Shown here: positions 20,084-30,906 of the stretch, piece by piece
How the letters are laid out: every line of letters begins with the position of its first letter
Numbering within the stretch: the stretch's first letter is position 1
From: Erythrobacter sp. SCN 62-14
Lineage (GTDB): Bacteria > Pseudomonadota > Alphaproteobacteria > Sphingomonadales > Sphingomonadaceae
DNA: 64,000 nt
NCBI GenBank assembly: GCA_001724215.1
Contig: MEDW01000002.1
Location: 1-64,000 of the forward strand
Direction: 5' to 3'
Position numbers and translations under genes: made by a program
Notes under the pieces: model-generated
The model's input: only the letters and a program-made list of their open reading frames with translations
What the model was told of the DNA's origin: nothing
The model's database searches: none

Positions 20084-22489
20084 TTAAAGTGCCGCCTCGG
20101 CCTCGGCGATGCTGGCCGCCGTGCGCACGAAACTGTCGGGGTTGAGCGATAGGGAATCGATCCCCTCGCCCACTAGAAAAGCGGCAAAATCCGGGTAGTT
20201 GCTGGGCGCCTGCCCGCAAATGCCGATGGGAATGCCCGCGCGGTGCGCCTTGGCGATGGCTTCGGCAATGGCGCGTTTGACGGCCTCATCGCGTTCGTCA
20301 AACAGGCTGGCGAGCAATTCGCTGTCGCGGTCCACGCCCAGCACCAATTGGGTAAGATCATTGGAGCCGATGGAAAACCCGTCAAACCGCGTGGCGAATT
20401 CCTCGGCCAGAATGACGTTTGAGGGAACCTCGCACATCATGTAGATCTGCAAGCCCGCCTCGCCGCGCTTGAGGCCGTGCTCTGCCATGGTGGCAATCAC
20501 CCGATCGGCTTCGGCTAGTGTGCGGCAGAACGGCACCATCACGATGATGTTGGCGAAGCCCAATTCCTCGCGCGCTTTCCTGATCGCGGCGCATTCAAGG
20601 GCAAAGCCTTCGATATAGCGCGGATCATAATAGCGCGCTGCGCCGCGAAACCCGATCATGGGGTTTTCTTCCTCAGGCTCAAAGGCTGCGCCGCCAATCA
20701 GGTGAGCATATTCATTGGTCTTGAAATCGCTCAAACGCACAATCGCCGGGTGCGGGTGAAACGGCGCTGCCAGCCGGGCAATGCCGCGGGCCAGCTTATC
20801 GATGAAGTAGTCCGCCGCGCTCGCATGGCCGCTCGTCAATTCGGCAATCTGTGCGCGCTCAGCGGGGGAGACGCGTTCCGGATGGAGCAGCGCCATGGGG
20901 TGCGCCTTTATCAGATTGTTGATGATGAATTCCATGCGCGCCAACCCAACGCCTTGTGCAGGCAGACGCCACCATTGAAACGCCGCAGCAGGATCAGCAA
21001 TGTTGAGCATCACTCTGGTGTGCGTCTCGGGTATGGCCGAGACATCGATCGCCTCGGTGGTGTAATCGATCAGGCCGCGATAGATCACACCTTGCTCGCC
21101 GCTGGCGCAGGACAAGGTGACATCCTCGCCATCGGTGAAAGTCATGGTTGCCGTGCCTGTCCCCACGACCGCAGGCACGCCCAGCTCGCGGCTGACAATC
21201 GCGGCATGGCTGGTGCTGCCACCGCGATCGGTGATGATCCCAGCCGCGCGCTTCATGATCGGAACCCAATCAGGATCGGTGTTGCCAGTGACCAGGATTG
21301 CGCCATCGGTGAAATGGGCAATATCGGCAGGGTTGTCGATCCGGCACACGGGCCCCTGGGCAACTGCGCTGCCGATGGCAACGCCGGTGAGCGCAGGCGT
21401 TGACTTGGTTTTCAGGCGGTAATGCAGGAACTGGCCGCCTGCCTCCTGCCCATGCACCGTTTCAGGGCGGGCCTGAACCAGATAGAGCAGGCCATTTTCC
21501 CCATCACGCGCCCATTCCAGATCCATCGGGCGGCCATAATGGTTCTCCACCGCGACGGCCCAGCGCGCCAGTTCCAGAATCTCGTCATCACTCAGCACAA
21601 AGCTGGTGCGTTCTTCGCGCGTGGTCGGGATGATCTTGGTCTGCTGGCCGCCTTCTGCCGAATAGATCATGCGGATGGCCTTATCGCCCAGCGTCTTTTC
21701 AATGATCGGACGCGCCGTGCCGGCTGCACAAGGCGCATCGAGCAAGGGCTTGAACACCACATAGCGATCCGGGTTGACCGCACCTTGCACAATCGTCTCA
21801 CCCAGCCCCCAGGCGGCGCTGATCATGGCAATGCCGGGAAAACCGCTTTCGGTGTCTATGGTGAACATCACGCCCGATCCTGCCAGATCCGCGCGCACCA
21901 TCTGTTGCACGCCCACTGACAGCGCGACGGCGGAATGTTCAAAGCCCTTGGTCTCGCGGTAACTGATCGCGCGATCGGTATAGAGCGAGGCAAAGCACCT
22001 GAGGCAGGCATCAAGCAGCGCGGCCTCGCCCCTGATATTGAGGAAGGTTTCATGCTGTCCGGCAAAGCTGGCATCGGGCAGGTCTTCGGCGGTGGCGCTG
22101 GAGCGCACCGCGACCGCCGGATCGCGCGTGCCGCTGCGCGCGGCGAGTTCGCGATAGGCGGCGGTTATCGCATCGACCAGTTTATCGGTGAGCCGGCTGG
22201 TCAGAATCATCTGGCGGATGGCGTGGCCGGTGTCCTGAAGGCTCTGCCTTCCGGCGCGCAAGGCCGCGATCTCGCGCCCTATCGGCTCTGCCAGATCATT
22301 GGCCGCGATAAAGCCCCGGAAAGCATCGGCGGTGGTGGCAAAGCCTTGCGGCACACGCACGCCCGCCTTGCCCAGTTCGCCCAATAATTCGCCAAGCGAG
22401 GCATTCTTGCCGCCCACGCGCGGCACATCGCCAAGCCCTAGCCTGTCAAGCCACACCACAGCCGCAGCTGCCGATTCGTCCTGTTCCAT
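20084..22489 (-). CDS. ppsA: Phosphoenolpyruvate synthase
   Basis: 801 aa; GGKNASLGEL, ITDRGGSTSHAAIVSRELGVPAVVG, FSIGSNDLTQLVLGVDRDS, GICGQAPS. Confidence 0.95.
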   Translation of the reverse strand: MEQDESAAAAVVWLDRLGLGDVPRVGGKNASLGELLGELGKAGVRVPQGFATTADAFRGFIAANDLAEPIGREIAALRAGRQSLQDTGHAIRQMILTSRLTDKLVDAITAAYRELAARSGTRDPAVAVRSSATAEDLPDASFAGQHETFLNIRGEAALLDACLRCFASLYTDRAISYRETKGFEHSAVALSVGVQQMVRADLAGSGVMFTIDTESGFPGIAMISAAWGLGETIVQGAVNPDRYVVFKPLLDAPCAAGTARPIIEKTLGDKAIRMIYSAEGGQQTKIIPTTREERTSFVLSDDEILELARWAVAVENHYGRPMDLEWARDGENGLLYLVQARPETVHGQEAGGQFLHYRLKTKSTPALTGVAIGSAVAQGPVCRIDNPADIAHFTDGAILVTGNTDPDWVPIMKRAAGIITDRGGSTSHAAIVSRELGVPAVVGTGTATMTFTDGEDVTLSCASGEQGVIYRGLIDYTTEAIDVSAIPETHTRVMLNIADPAAAFQWWRLPAQGVGLARMEFIINNLIKAHPMALLHPERVSPAERAQIAELTSGHASAADYFIDKLARGIARLAAPFHPHPAIVRLSDFKTNEYAHLIGGAAFEPEEENPMIGFRGAARYYDPRYIEGFALECAAIRKAREELGFANIIVMVPFCRTLAEADRVIATMAEHGLKRGEAGLQIYMMCEVPSNVILAEEFATRFDGFSIGSNDLTQLVLGVDRDSELLASLFDERDEAVKRAIAEAIAKAHRAGIPIGICGQAPSNYPDFAAFLVGEGIDSLSLNPDSFVRTAASIAEAEAAL

Positions 22490-22671
22490 GGCCGATTATC
22501 CTCCCGTCTCGTCCATGTGTGCCTACAATGCCAGATTATCCGCCCTTGCAAACCCTTCATTTCGCGTTTTGCCATGGGCTTAGACACTCGCGGCCCGTGC
22601 CGGCAGATCATAAGAGGCGCTTGAATTGCCCGCCTCGCCGCTGCAAGCTTGGCCCAGCACAAGGACGCTCC

Positions 22672-23595
22672 ATGGCCCGCATTGCAACGCTTACACTCAA
22701 CCCCGCCATTGATGGCGCCAGCACCACGCCGCGCGTCAGCCCCACGCGCAAGCTGCGCACGGCGGGACAGCGATTTGATCCGGGCGGCGGGGGCATCAAT
22801 GTGGCCCGCGTGCTCACCCGACTGGGTGCAGACGTCGAAGCGCTCTATCTTGCTGGCGGGATCACGGGGCCCGTGCTCACCGGCCTGATCGAGCGCGCTG
22901 GTCTTGCCCACCATCCGATCCCGATTTCCGGCGACACGCGTATCTCCTTGGCCGTGTTTGAACAGGACACCGGCGAGGAATATCGCTTTGTGCCCGAAGG
23001 CCCCGAATTGTCCGAGGCCGAATGCGAGGCCTGCCTTGCCGCAGTCGATGCGCGCGCGTGCGATTGGCTGGTGCTGAGCGGCTCCTTGCCGCGCGGCATG
23101 GCGGAGGATTTCTACGCTCGCCTGATCGCGCAGGCCAAGGCGCGCGGGGTTGCGGTGGTGCTCGACACCTCCGGCCCGGCTCTCAAGGCCGGTTTGGCAG
23201 AAGGCGGGGTCCGCTTTGTCAAGCCCAGCCTGAGCGAGCTTGAAAGCGTTGCGGGGCACATCTTACCCGATCATGCGGCAATCGTTGCAGCAGCGCGTAT
23301 GATTGTTACGCAAGGCGGTGCCCATAGTGTCGCGGTGACGCTGGGCAGCAAGGGCGCGGTGCTGGTTGAACCGGATCGTGTGCTGACCCTGCCTGCGATC
23401 GAAGTGGCGGCGAAAAGTGCCACGGGTGCAGGCGACAGCTTTGTGGCCGCGATGACTTTCGGCCTTGCCGCAGGCTGGCAAAGCGAGCGCGCCTTTCGCT
23501 ATGGCTTGGCCGCAGGCGCTGCCGCGGCCATGACGCCGGGCACCGATCTTGCCCATGCCGAGGATATTGAGCAACTCGCAGCGCGCGCCGGATGA
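22672..23595 (+). CDS. PfkB-type hexose kinase, 1-phosphofructokinase family
   Basis: TLTLNPAID, GGGGINVARVLTRLG, TGAGDSFVAAMTFGLA; start ATG 22672. Confidence 0.88.
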   Translation: MARIATLTLNPAIDGASTTPRVSPTRKLRTAGQRFDPGGGGINVARVLTRLGADVEALYLAGGITGPVLTGLIERAGLAHHPIPISGDTRISLAVFEQDTGEEYRFVPEGPELSEAECEACLAAVDARACDWLVLSGSLPRGMAEDFYARLIAQAKARGVAVVLDTSGPALKAGLAEGGVRFVKPSLSELESVAGHILPDHAAIVAAARMIVTQGGAHSVAVTLGSKGAVLVEPDRVLTLPAIEVAAKSATGAGDSFVAAMTFGLAAGWQSERAFRYGLAAGAAAAMTPGTDLAHAEDIEQLAARAG

Positions 23596-23946
23596 GGGTG
23601 TGCCGGGCAAAGCGGCTGGTTGCTTGAACCTGCGCTCACACTCAGGCTCGCCCGGCTTGACTGGCACCTGACGACCCGCCCCCGCCCGGCCACCATGGTC
23701 TGCCGGGCTAATTTGCAGCAGGGCAGGCGGTCTATGGGTTCGCGTCAGTGAAGCTCGGTGTCCGCGGCCTTGGGTTTGTGAGATTGGAAAATAGCGCTGC
23801 CTGGCAGCGTATTAAACGGCGGCGAGAAGACTGGGGCGCCGTGACAGACAGGCTATTTGGTGCTACTGGCCCGCCTGCGCAGCTGATCGTTGACAATGCC
23901 CGCGGTTGCTCAGCGCGCGAGTTTCACAGGATGGAGCCTGAAGCCT

Positions 23947-24165
23947 ATGTCAGACAAGGAACCTTACGCCCTGTTCAACCCCTTCGCCATGTGGGAGCCG
24001 GTGATCAATTTCTGGTTCGGCGCCATGACGGCGGCAACGCAGGAAACGCTCAAATTCTGGCAAAACCCCTTCAACCCCCCGCTCGAGGACGAGCGCGAGG
24101 TTGAAGGCGATCTCGATATTCCCGGCCCGCTGGAACGCGAGTTCGAGCACAACCTGCACGCCTGA
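23947..24165 (+). CDS. Small uncharacterised protein (72 aa)
   Basis: MSDKEPYALFNPFAMWEPVINFWFGAMTAATQETLKFWQNP...; ATG start within an otherwise non-coding gap. Confidence 0.5.
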   Translation: MSDKEPYALFNPFAMWEPVINFWFGAMTAATQETLKFWQNPFNPPLEDEREVEGDLDIPGPLEREFEHNLHA

Positions 24166-24189
24166 ACCGGTAAGCCGCGCGCCGCGCGT

Positions 24190-25377
24190 CTAGGCTGATT
24201 GCAGCAGGCGCCAGAGCTGGGCGGCGATCATGCCTTCCTCGTCGGTCGGGATGATCCACACTTCGCCTGCTGCGCCTTCGGGGCTGATGCGGGCGTGCCC
24301 TGCCTGATTGGCGGCGGGGTCTATTGCCAGCCCCAGCCAGCCGAGGCCCGCCACCACTTCGGCGCGGGTGGCGGCGTCATTCTCGCCAATTCCTGCGGTG
24401 AAGATCAGCGCATCGAGCCCGCCAAGCGCGGCAGCCAGCGAGCCGATCTCGCGGATGATGCGATAGGTAAACAGGGCAATCGCCTCGCGCGCTGGCTCGG
24501 CCTCGCTGGCGCGCAGCACCCGCATATCGGACGACAGGCCGGACACACCAAGCAGCCCGGATTGTTGATAGAGCAGGGCTTCAAGGGCGCGGGCATCCAT
24601 GCCCTTTTCATCCATCAGCCACAGCAAGACGCCCGGATCAAGGCTCCCGCTGCGCGTCCCCATCATCAACCCGTCCAGCGCGGTAAAGCCCATGGTCGAG
24701 GCGACCGACTGCCCCCGGTGCACCGCGCACAGGCTTGCGCCATTGCCGAGGTGCGCGATGACAAGGCGTTTGTCCGCAAGATGCGGCGCATGTCGGGCAA
24801 GCCTGGCGACCACGCTTTCATAGGACAGGCCGTGGAAGCCATAGCGGCGCACGCCTTCCTCATGCAGCGCGCGCGGCAAGGCAAAGCGGGTGGCAATCGC
24901 CGGCTGGAGCGCGTGAAAGGCGGTGTCGAAACAGGCGATCTGGGGCACTTCGGGACGCGCTGCGGCAAGCTGGCGGATGGGCGCAAGATTGTGCGGCTGG
25001 TGCAGGGGGGCAAGCGGGATGAGGCCGTGAAGGTAATCGAGCACCGCCCCGTCCATCCGCACCGGCGCGCTGAAGCGGGTGCCGCCATGCACCACGCGGT
25101 GGCCGATACCGGCAAGCGGGCGCCCTGCAAGCTGCTGACCCAGCTCATGAAGGATAAGCTCGGTTGCCTCTGCATGGCTCGCGCAAGTGATGTCGCGGGT
25201 GCGGCTCCCGGCATCGCCCGAGATCACCAGACGCGGGCGCACGCCGAGCCCTTCGATCTGGCCGCGCAGCAGGACGGGCAAATCATCTTGCGCGCCAAAA
25301 GCGGCAAATTTGATGCTGGACGAGCCCGCATTCAGCACCATCAGCGCGCTTGCCGAAGATGACGCAGCCCCGCTCAC
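24190..25377 (-). CDS. ackA: Acetate kinase
   Basis: VLNAGSSSIKFA, GHRVVHGG, RYGFHGLSYESV, IAHLGNGASLCAV. Confidence 0.95.
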   Translation of the reverse strand: MSGAASSSASALMVLNAGSSSIKFAAFGAQDDLPVLLRGQIEGLGVRPRLVISGDAGSRTRDITCASHAEATELILHELGQQLAGRPLAGIGHRVVHGGTRFSAPVRMDGAVLDYLHGLIPLAPLHQPHNLAPIRQLAAARPEVPQIACFDTAFHALQPAIATRFALPRALHEEGVRRYGFHGLSYESVVARLARHAPHLADKRLVIAHLGNGASLCAVHRGQSVASTMGFTALDGLMMGTRSGSLDPGVLLWLMDEKGMDARALEALLYQQSGLLGVSGLSSDMRVLRASEAEPAREAIALFTYRIIREIGSLAAALGGLDALIFTAGIGENDAATRAEVVAGLGWLGLAIDPAANQAGHARISPEGAAGEVWIIPTDEEGMIAAQLWRLLQSA

Positions 25378-26288
25378 CGCGCGCTCGCCACCAGCACGGC
25401 GACCGCGCAGGAGGTTTGCCGCACCATCACACTATCGGCCCGGCTGGTCAGGATCACCGGCACCCGCGCGCCCATCACAATCCCTGCCGCATTGGCATTG
25501 GCAAGAAACGTCAGGCTCTTGGCCAGCATATTTCCGGCATCCAGATCAGGCACGATCAGCACATTGGCGCGGCCCGCAACGGGCGAGACAATGCCCTTGA
25601 TGCGCGCAGCTTCTGTATCAATCGCATTATCCAGTGCGAGCGGCCCGTCGATCAGCGCGCCTTTTATCTGCCCGCGATCGGCCATTTTGCACAGCGCGGC
25701 CGCCTCCAGCGTGGAGGGAACCTTGGGATTGACCACTTCCATGGCCGAAAGCACCGCCACGCGCACTTCGGCAAAGCGCAGCGCATGGGCCAGATCAATC
25801 GCGTTCTGGGTGATATCCGCCTTGGCTGCCAGATCAGGGACAATATTGATCGCCGCGTCCGAGATAATCAGCGGTTCTGCGTGCCCCGGCACATCCATCA
25901 CAAAGCAGTGCGACAGGCGGCGTTCTGTCCGAATGCCAGTGTCCCGGTTGAGCACGGCGGAGAGCACTTCATCGGTGTGCAGGCTCCCCTTCATCAGCGC
26001 CCCCACCTTGCCCTCACGCGCCAGCTCCACGGCCTTAGCCGCGCTGTCATGGCTGTGTTCAGAGGCGATCAGGGGAAAGGCGCTGATATCTGTGTCCAGC
26101 GCAGCCGCCGCCGCCGCAATCCGCTGGGGCGGGCCAACCAGCACCGGCGCGATCAGGTTGTGCTCGGCAGCTTGCAAGGCGCCTGCCAGCGACACCTCGT
26201 CACACGGATGCACCACGGCAGTCGCGAGAGCCGGCATGTCCTCCACCGCCTTGATCAGGCGTTGGTAATGGGATCTTGCATCATTCAT
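25374..26288 (-). CDS. pta: Phosphate acetyl/butyryltransferase family protein
   Basis: IAPVLVGPPQRI, LMKGSLHTDEVL, VAGRANVLIVPDLDAGNML; coupled to ackA by a 4-nt overlap. Confidence 0.9.
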   Translation of the reverse strand: MNDARSHYQRLIKAVEDMPALATAVVHPCDEVSLAGALQAAEHNLIAPVLVGPPQRIAAAAAALDTDISAFPLIASEHSHDSAAKAVELAREGKVGALMKGSLHTDEVLSAVLNRDTGIRTERRLSHCFVMDVPGHAEPLIISDAAINIVPDLAAKADITQNAIDLAHALRFAEVRVAVLSAMEVVNPKVPSTLEAAALCKMADRGQIKGALIDGPLALDNAIDTEAARIKGIVSPVAGRANVLIVPDLDAGNMLAKSLTFLANANAAGIVMGARVPVILTSRADSVMVRQTSCAVAVLVASAR

Positions 26289-28984
26289 GCCTTCAATTCC
26301 TTGAACCAGCCGATGCGCCGCAACAGTTGCTTTTCCGCTTCCAGCACCACCAGCAAAGCTGCGCCCAGCGCGATAACCAGCGCGCCATCAACAAACTCAA
26401 GCGGGCTGCTGCCGAACGCCTGGTTCATGAAGGGCGCATAGACAAAGGCCAATTGGCCGATTGTCACCACGCTGATCGCCAGCAGCACGACGGGTGTGCC
26501 CAGAATACCGCGCAAGGTCACCGAACCAATCGTGAGATAGCGCACGTTGAACAGGTAGAAAATCTCGCCCACCACCACCATGCTGACCACCATGGTGCGG
26601 GCATATTCGAGACTATCCCCGCGCGCGAGCGCCATGAAAAACAGCGCAAGCGACGCGCCGCCCAGCAGGCTGGAGACCAGCGCCACGCGCCAGATCAGGA
26701 ACGGCGAGAGCAGGCCTGCATGGGGCGAGCGCGGCGGGCGCTGCATAATGCCGGGCTCGGTCGGTTCAAAGGCGAGTGACAGGCCGAGCGTTGCCGACAG
26801 CAGCAGATTGACCCACAAGACCTGCGTTGCGCTCATCGGCAGGGTAAAGCCCACAAGAATGGCGGCGATCACGGCAAAGACTTCCGAGCCGTTTGCGGGC
26901 AGCGTCCAGGTGATCAGCTTGCGGATATTGTCATAGACAGTGCGGCCTTCCTCGACCGCGTGGACAATCGTGGCGAAATTATCATCGAGCAGCACCACAT
27001 CGGAGGCCTCCTTGGCGGCTTCGGTACCCTTGATGCCCATGGCCGTGCCGACATCGGCCTGTTTCAGGGAAGGCGCATCATTGACCCCGTCCCCCGTCAT
27101 GGCAACGATCGAGCCATCCGATTGCAGCGCGCGCACGATGCGCAGCTTGTGTTCGGGGCTGGTGCGGGCGAACACCGCAACCTCGCGCGCGATGCGCGGC
27201 CAATCGGCCTCGCTCACCTCGTCAAGCTCAGCTCCGGTCATCACCCGCGGATCATCGGCGAGCTTCAACTGTCTTGCGATGGCAAGCGCGGTGGCAGCGT
27301 GATCGCCGGTGATCATCTTCACAGTGATCCCGGCCGAACGGCATTCGGCAATCGCGGCGATGGCTTCGGGGCGCGGCGGGTCGACAAAACCGATGAGCCC
27401 GGCCAGTTCGACGCCTGATGTTACATCCTCGAAAGTGAGCCGGTCGGGCACGCTTTCCAGCCGCTTGATCCCAAAGGCCAGCACCCGCTCGCCCTCGCTT
27501 GCGGCGGCTTCGATATGGCCGTTCCACATGGCGGCATCAAACGGGGCGGGCGCCATAGCGAACAGCGCTTCGGGCGCGCCTTTGACGAAAATCACCGCGC
27601 TGCCATCGGGGGCGGCGTGGAGGCTTGCCATAAAGCGGTGCGCAGCATCGAAGGGGATTTCATCGAGCCGCCGCCATGCGGCGCGCGTTGCGGCAGGATC
27701 CATCCCCGCCTTGATCGCCAGCGTCACCAGCGCGCCTTCCATCGGATCGCCCTGCACACTCCACAGGCCGTCCTGTTCCGACAGGCTCGCATCATTGCAT
27801 AACAGCGCACAGCGGATGATCGGTTCGGCAGCGGCCAGGGCTGCGGCCTCGTCGCCTGCCCCTTCAAGAGCAATCGTGCCTTCGGGCGCATAGCCTGCCC
27901 CGCTCACCACCAGACGCTTGTCCGCCAGGATCACATGATGCGCGGTCATTTCATTGCGGGTGAGCGTGCCGGTCTTGTCGGAACAGATCACCGAGGTGGC
28001 GCCCAAGGTCTCGACCGCCGGCAGCTTGCGGATCACGGCCTTGCGCGCGGCCATGCGGCGCACGCCAATCGCCAGCGTGATGGTGATGACGGCAGGCAGG
28101 CCTTCGGGCACCACGCTCACCGCCAGCGCCACCACCGCCATCAACGCGTCACCCCACTCAAAACCGCGCAGGCCAATCGCAAAGGCAAACAGCGCAGCGC
28201 CCGCTGCCAGCACGAACAGGCTGAATTTGCGGGCAAAGCTGCCAATCTGGCGTAGCAGGGGCGTGGTGATGGTTTCCACTTCACCAATCAGCGCGCTGAT
28301 CCGGCCGATTTGCGTGGCGAGCCCCGTCGCCACCACCACACCGGTTGCTTGGCCTGCTGCCACCAGCGTGCCGGAAAAGGCCATGTTGGTGCGATCACCC
28401 AAGGCCGCATCGGCGGCGACTATGCCCTCGTTCTTCTCCGCCGCAACCGATTCGCCAGTGAGCGCGGCTTCATCAATCAACAGCCCTCTGGCGCGCAGCA
28501 GACGCAGATCGGCGGGCACGCGGTCGCCCGCCTCGATCACCACGATATCGCCGGGCACCAAATCGCCAACCGCCACCTGCACCCGTGCGCCATCACGCAG
28601 CACCAGCGCATGGGCTGCGATCATGTCCTTGATCGCGGCGAGCGCTTCTTCGGCCTTGCCTTCCTGCACAAAGCCGACTGTGGTGTTGACGATCACCACC
28701 AGCAAGATCACCACGGTGTCCACCGGATGGCCCAGCACCGCTGCCGCCACCGCCCCCACCATCAGCAGATAAATCAGGGGGTTGTTGAGATGCCTCAGAA
28801 AACGCATGACGGGATGCACGCGCCTCGCATCAGGCAAGGCGTTGCGGCCATAGATCCCAAGCCTGCGCTCTGCCTCTTCATGCGCGAGGCCTTGCAGGCT
28901 GCTTTCAAGCGTGGCCAATACGACATCGTCGCCTTTATCGTGCCACGATTGTGCCTCGCGGTGCTCAGACTGCCCGTGCGCCAT
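26285..28984 (-). CDS. Cation-transporting P-type ATPase (P2-type)
   Basis: 899 aa; CSDKTGTLTRNEMT, TGDGVNDAPSLKQADVGTAMG. Confidence 0.93.
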   Translation of the reverse strand: MAHGQSEHREAQSWHDKGDDVVLATLESSLQGLAHEEAERRLGIYGRNALPDARRVHPVMRFLRHLNNPLIYLLMVGAVAAAVLGHPVDTVVILLVVIVNTTVGFVQEGKAEEALAAIKDMIAAHALVLRDGARVQVAVGDLVPGDIVVIEAGDRVPADLRLLRARGLLIDEAALTGESVAAEKNEGIVAADAALGDRTNMAFSGTLVAAGQATGVVVATGLATQIGRISALIGEVETITTPLLRQIGSFARKFSLFVLAAGAALFAFAIGLRGFEWGDALMAVVALAVSVVPEGLPAVITITLAIGVRRMAARKAVIRKLPAVETLGATSVICSDKTGTLTRNEMTAHHVILADKRLVVSGAGYAPEGTIALEGAGDEAAALAAAEPIIRCALLCNDASLSEQDGLWSVQGDPMEGALVTLAIKAGMDPAATRAAWRRLDEIPFDAAHRFMASLHAAPDGSAVIFVKGAPEALFAMAPAPFDAAMWNGHIEAAASEGERVLAFGIKRLESVPDRLTFEDVTSGVELAGLIGFVDPPRPEAIAAIAECRSAGITVKMITGDHAATALAIARQLKLADDPRVMTGAELDEVSEADWPRIAREVAVFARTSPEHKLRIVRALQSDGSIVAMTGDGVNDAPSLKQADVGTAMGIKGTEAAKEASDVVLLDDNFATIVHAVEEGRTVYDNIRKLITWTLPANGSEVFAVIAAILVGFTLPMSATQVLWVNLLLSATLGLSLAFEPTEPGIMQRPPRSPHAGLLSPFLIWRVALVSSLLGGASLALFFMALARGDSLEYARTMVVSMVVVGEIFYLFNVRYLTIGSVTLRGILGTPVVLLAISVVTIGQLAFVYAPFMNQAFGSSPLEFVDGALVIALGAALLVVLEAEKQLLRRIGWFKELKA

Positions 28985-29070
28985 TGTTTCCCGCCATCTT
29001 GATGATTGGTGTCATTTTGCTTGTGGCAGAGCCGTGTTGCATCATGCAAGCCGCGAAGGCGCGCAGGCTG

Positions 29071-30906
29071 CTAAAATGGCAGGATAATCGGCACAAGCAC
29101 GACGCTGGTGACAAGGCAGATGATGGCAAAGGGCGTGCCGATCCGCACAAAATCGATGAAGCGGTAATTACCCGGCCCCACCACCAGCGTGTTCACCGGC
29201 GAGGAGACCGGTGTCATGAAAGCCGCCGATGCAGCGAGCGCCACTGTCATCGCAAAGGGATAGGGCGAGGCGTCCAGCGCGCTCGCGATCTTGAGCGCGA
29301 CCGGGGCCATCAGGACGGCGGTTGCCGTGTTCGAAATGAACAGCCCTAAGATCGCTGTCGCCACGAAAATCACGGCGAGCACCATGCGCGGGGGGCTTCC
29401 GTCTAGCACCTCCAGAATGGCCTGTGCCGCCATATCCACCCCGCCAGTGCGTTCCAGCGCCAGCGAGAAAGGCAACATCCCGACAATCAGCACCAGGCTT
29501 TGCCAGTGGATCGAGCGATAGGCCGAAGGCATGTCGATGCAGCGAAAGGCTCCGAGCAGCAGGCAACCGATCAGCGCGGCCTGCACATTGGGAACAATGC
29601 TGAAGGCCATCATAAAGATAACAAGCCCCAGCACGCCAATCGCCAACGGTGCGCGGTGCCGGGCGGGCACGGCCTCGTCAAATTCGGCGGGAAGATCCAG
29701 CAGCAGCAGATCACGCCGCTCATTGGCAAGCGCCCTGATCGCTGCCCACGGCCCAACTGTGAGCAAGGTATCACCCGAACGCAGCGGCTCCTCAATCACG
29801 CTGGTTGCGACCGGTTTGGAGCCGTGCTTCATCCCAATCACCGACAAGCGGTGACGGGTGCGGAAATTCACTTCGACCACAGTCTTGCCGATCAGCCGGG
29901 AATTGGGTGGCACGATCAGCTGGGCCATGCCGATTTCCTGCGATTTATCGGTAAACCATTGGCCCGAAAGCGACAATTTGGCGAGATTGTGCCGCTTTAT
30001 GAAACCGGCAAGATCAAAGCCGTCGCCCTTGCGGGGCGGATTGTAATCAATCAACAGCGTGTCGCCATCTTCCAGCCGCGTGTCGGCGCGGGGATGCACC
30101 AACTGGCGGCGAAACCGATTGCCGCGATCAATCGCAATGATGTTGATCCCCGCGCTCGCCCTCAGATCAAGCTCGTCGAGCCGCCGCCCGGCAAGATCCG
30201 ATCCCGGGCGCAGGCGCAGGCGATATTCGCGGGTGGCAAGATCATAATCATCCACCCATCCGGTCAGCGCTGCGCGTTCAGGCAATGCGGGCGCAGGGCC
30301 GGGCGCAAGATAGCGTCGGGCAAAGCTCATATAGGCGACCGCCAACAGCAGGAAGACAATCCCAAAAGGCGTGACGGCGAACAGGCCAAAGCCCTGAAAG
30401 TCCTGACGCATCAGTTCCGCGTTCACGACCAGATTGGGTGCGGTCGCAACCAGTGTCATCAGCCCGCTGATGAGCGCTGCGATCGACAAGGGCATCATCA
30501 GGCGACCTGCCGGAATGGCAGAGCGCCGCGCAATCCGCAGCACAATCGGGATAAAGATCGCGACCACCCCGGTGGATGAAATGAACGATCCGGTCGCGCC
30601 CACAGTCAGCATCAACATCGCGGTGAGGCGGTTTTCGCTCGCGCCTGCCTGCCTTGCCAGCCAATCGCCAATCCGCTGCGCAACGCCTGTGCGAACCAGC
30701 GCCTCGCCGATCACAAACAAAGCGGCGATCAGGATGATGTTGGGATCGGCAAAACCCATCAGCGCTTCGGTCATGGAAATCACGCCGGTGAGCGGCAGGG
30801 CGACCATCATCATGACAGCAACCACATCCATGCGCGGCCGGTTGATCGCGAACATCACCACCGCTGCCGCCAGCAGCGCAAGCACCATGGCAAGATCAGA
30901 CATCAT
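29071..30906 (-). CDS. SLC13 family permease with RCK/TrkA-C-like domains
   Basis: 611 aa hydrophobic; ISSTGVVAIFIPIVL, FISNTATAVLMAPVAL; central LRPGSDLAGRRLDELDLR. Confidence 0.88.
   Translation of the reverse strand: MMSDLAMVLALLAAAVVMFAINRPRMDVVAVMMMVALPLTGVISMTEALMGFADPNIILIAALFVIGEALVRTGVAQRIGDWLARQAGASENRLTAMLMLTVGATGSFISSTGVVAIFIPIVLRIARRSAIPAGRLMMPLSIAALISGLMTLVATAPNLVVNAELMRQDFQGFGLFAVTPFGIVFLLLAVAYMSFARRYLAPGPAPALPERAALTGWVDDYDLATREYRLRLRPGSDLAGRRLDELDLRASAGINIIAIDRGNRFRRQLVHPRADTRLEDGDTLLIDYNPPRKGDGFDLAGFIKRHNLAKLSLSGQWFTDKSQEIGMAQLIVPPNSRLIGKTVVEVNFRTRHRLSVIGMKHGSKPVATSVIEEPLRSGDTLLTVGPWAAIRALANERRDLLLLDLPAEFDEAVPARHRAPLAIGVLGLVIFMMAFSIVPNVQAALIGCLLLGAFRCIDMPSAYRSIHWQSLVLIVGMLPFSLALERTGGVDMAAQAILEVLDGSPPRMVLAVIFVATAILGLFISNTATAVLMAPVALKIASALDASPYPFAMTVALAASAAFMTPVSSPVNTLVVGPGNYRFIDFVRIGTPFAIICLVTSVVLVPIILPF

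Noticed and set aside
23748-24104. ORF 118 aa considered as a transposase remnant (AQLIVDNARG)
   Set aside because: Similarity too weak and it overlaps the better-supported 23947-24165 ORF in another frame; the palindrome CGCTGCC-T-GGCAGCG (23795-23809) alone is not enough
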